NCBI GenBank assembly: GCA_026992695.1
Contig: JALWYP010000173.1
Coordinates: 1-6,865 of the forward strand
Source: Flavobacteriaceae bacterium
Lineage (GTDB): Bacteria; Bacteroidota; Bacteroidia; Flavobacteriales; Flavobacteriaceae
Reading direction: 5' to 3'
Length of the DNA stretch: 6,865 nt
Each line of letters opens with the position of its first letter. Positions within the stretch are counted from its first letter, which is position 1. The notes below the pieces were generated by a model that worked only from the letters and a program-made list of their open reading frames with translations, did no database searches and was not told where the DNA came from. The position numbers were made by a program, and so were the translations under genes. This document shows positions 6,812 through 6,865 of the stretch, piece after piece.

Positions 6812-6865
6812 TTATTTTATTTTATCAGTAAGGTATATTTTTTTTGAATTTACAAGATCTAAGAT
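6812..6865 (-). CDS. Possible C-terminal tail of an upstream gene
   Basis: From the right edge, one minus-strand frame is open for 17 codons (ILDLVNSKKIYLTDKIK) and ends in TAA at 6812-6814, three bases before the fadN start. A tightly spaced upstream operon member is plausible, since flavobacterial fad operons often start with a regulator gene. However, 17 codons is far too short to prove coding, and the segment could equally be the fadN leader. No family is recognisable. Confidence 0.18.
   Translation of the reverse strand: MLDLVNSKKIYLTDKIK
6828..6855 (-). promoter_or_regulatory. Weak candidate promoter for the fad operon
   Basis: On the minus strand, TTG at 6855-6853 is followed after 17 bases by TACCTTAC at 6835-6828. 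This partly matches the Bacteroidota pattern TTG-N17-23-TAnnTTTG, but the last two bases of the -7 box do not fit. It would leave a leader of roughly 10-15 bases. If an upstream gene continues into this window, the true promoter may lie further upstream and this match would be chance. Confidence 0.2.

Overview
The window is chromosomal DNA that looks like Bacteroidota, most likely a marine or soil Flavobacteriia-type bacterium. The reasons are AT-rich sequence, A-rich leaders without Shine-Dalgarno motifs in front of every gene, a secreted protein with a typical flavobacterial signal peptide, and a stand-alone S23/four-helix-bundle gene inside a metabolic operon. The organism call is inference from style, not from a marker gene.

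Everything recognisable reads on the minus strand. From right to left in the window (5' to 3' of the transcript) there is fadN (6808-4400), a small four-helix-bundle gene (4361-3993), fadA (3933-2743) and fadE (2687-885). A strong intrinsic terminator (816-847) follows, then the start of a separate secreted beta-propeller-like protein (769 to beyond position 1). The last 57 bases on the right hold the fadN leader and perhaps the tail of an upstream gene. No stretch longer than about 300 bases lacks a gene.

The three large enzymes make a complete fatty acid beta-oxidation cycle. FadE oxidises acyl-CoA to trans-2-enoyl-CoA. FadN hydrates it and oxidises the 3-hydroxyacyl-CoA. FadA cleaves the 3-ketoacyl-CoA with CoA to give acetyl-CoA. 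The gene order and the domain order of FadN (dehydrogenase first, hydratase last) match the Bacillus subtilis fadN-fadA-fadE (yusL-yusK-yusJ) operon rather than the E. coli fadBA arrangement. All catalytic residues that can be located are present.

The one clear intruder is the four-helix-bundle gene between fadN and fadA. It is about 28% GC (104 of 369 bases, counted by hand) against 37-45% in three 60-base samples of fadN. It has almost no sequence of its own outside the ORF, and it is bordered by short repeats: an exact 11-base direct repeat on one side, three copies of a 10-base motif on the other, and the two sides are near-inverted copies of each other. This looks like a small inserted cassette and is the best lead in an otherwise ordinary metabolic region. 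I found no CRISPR array, tRNA, rRNA, transposase or retroelement.
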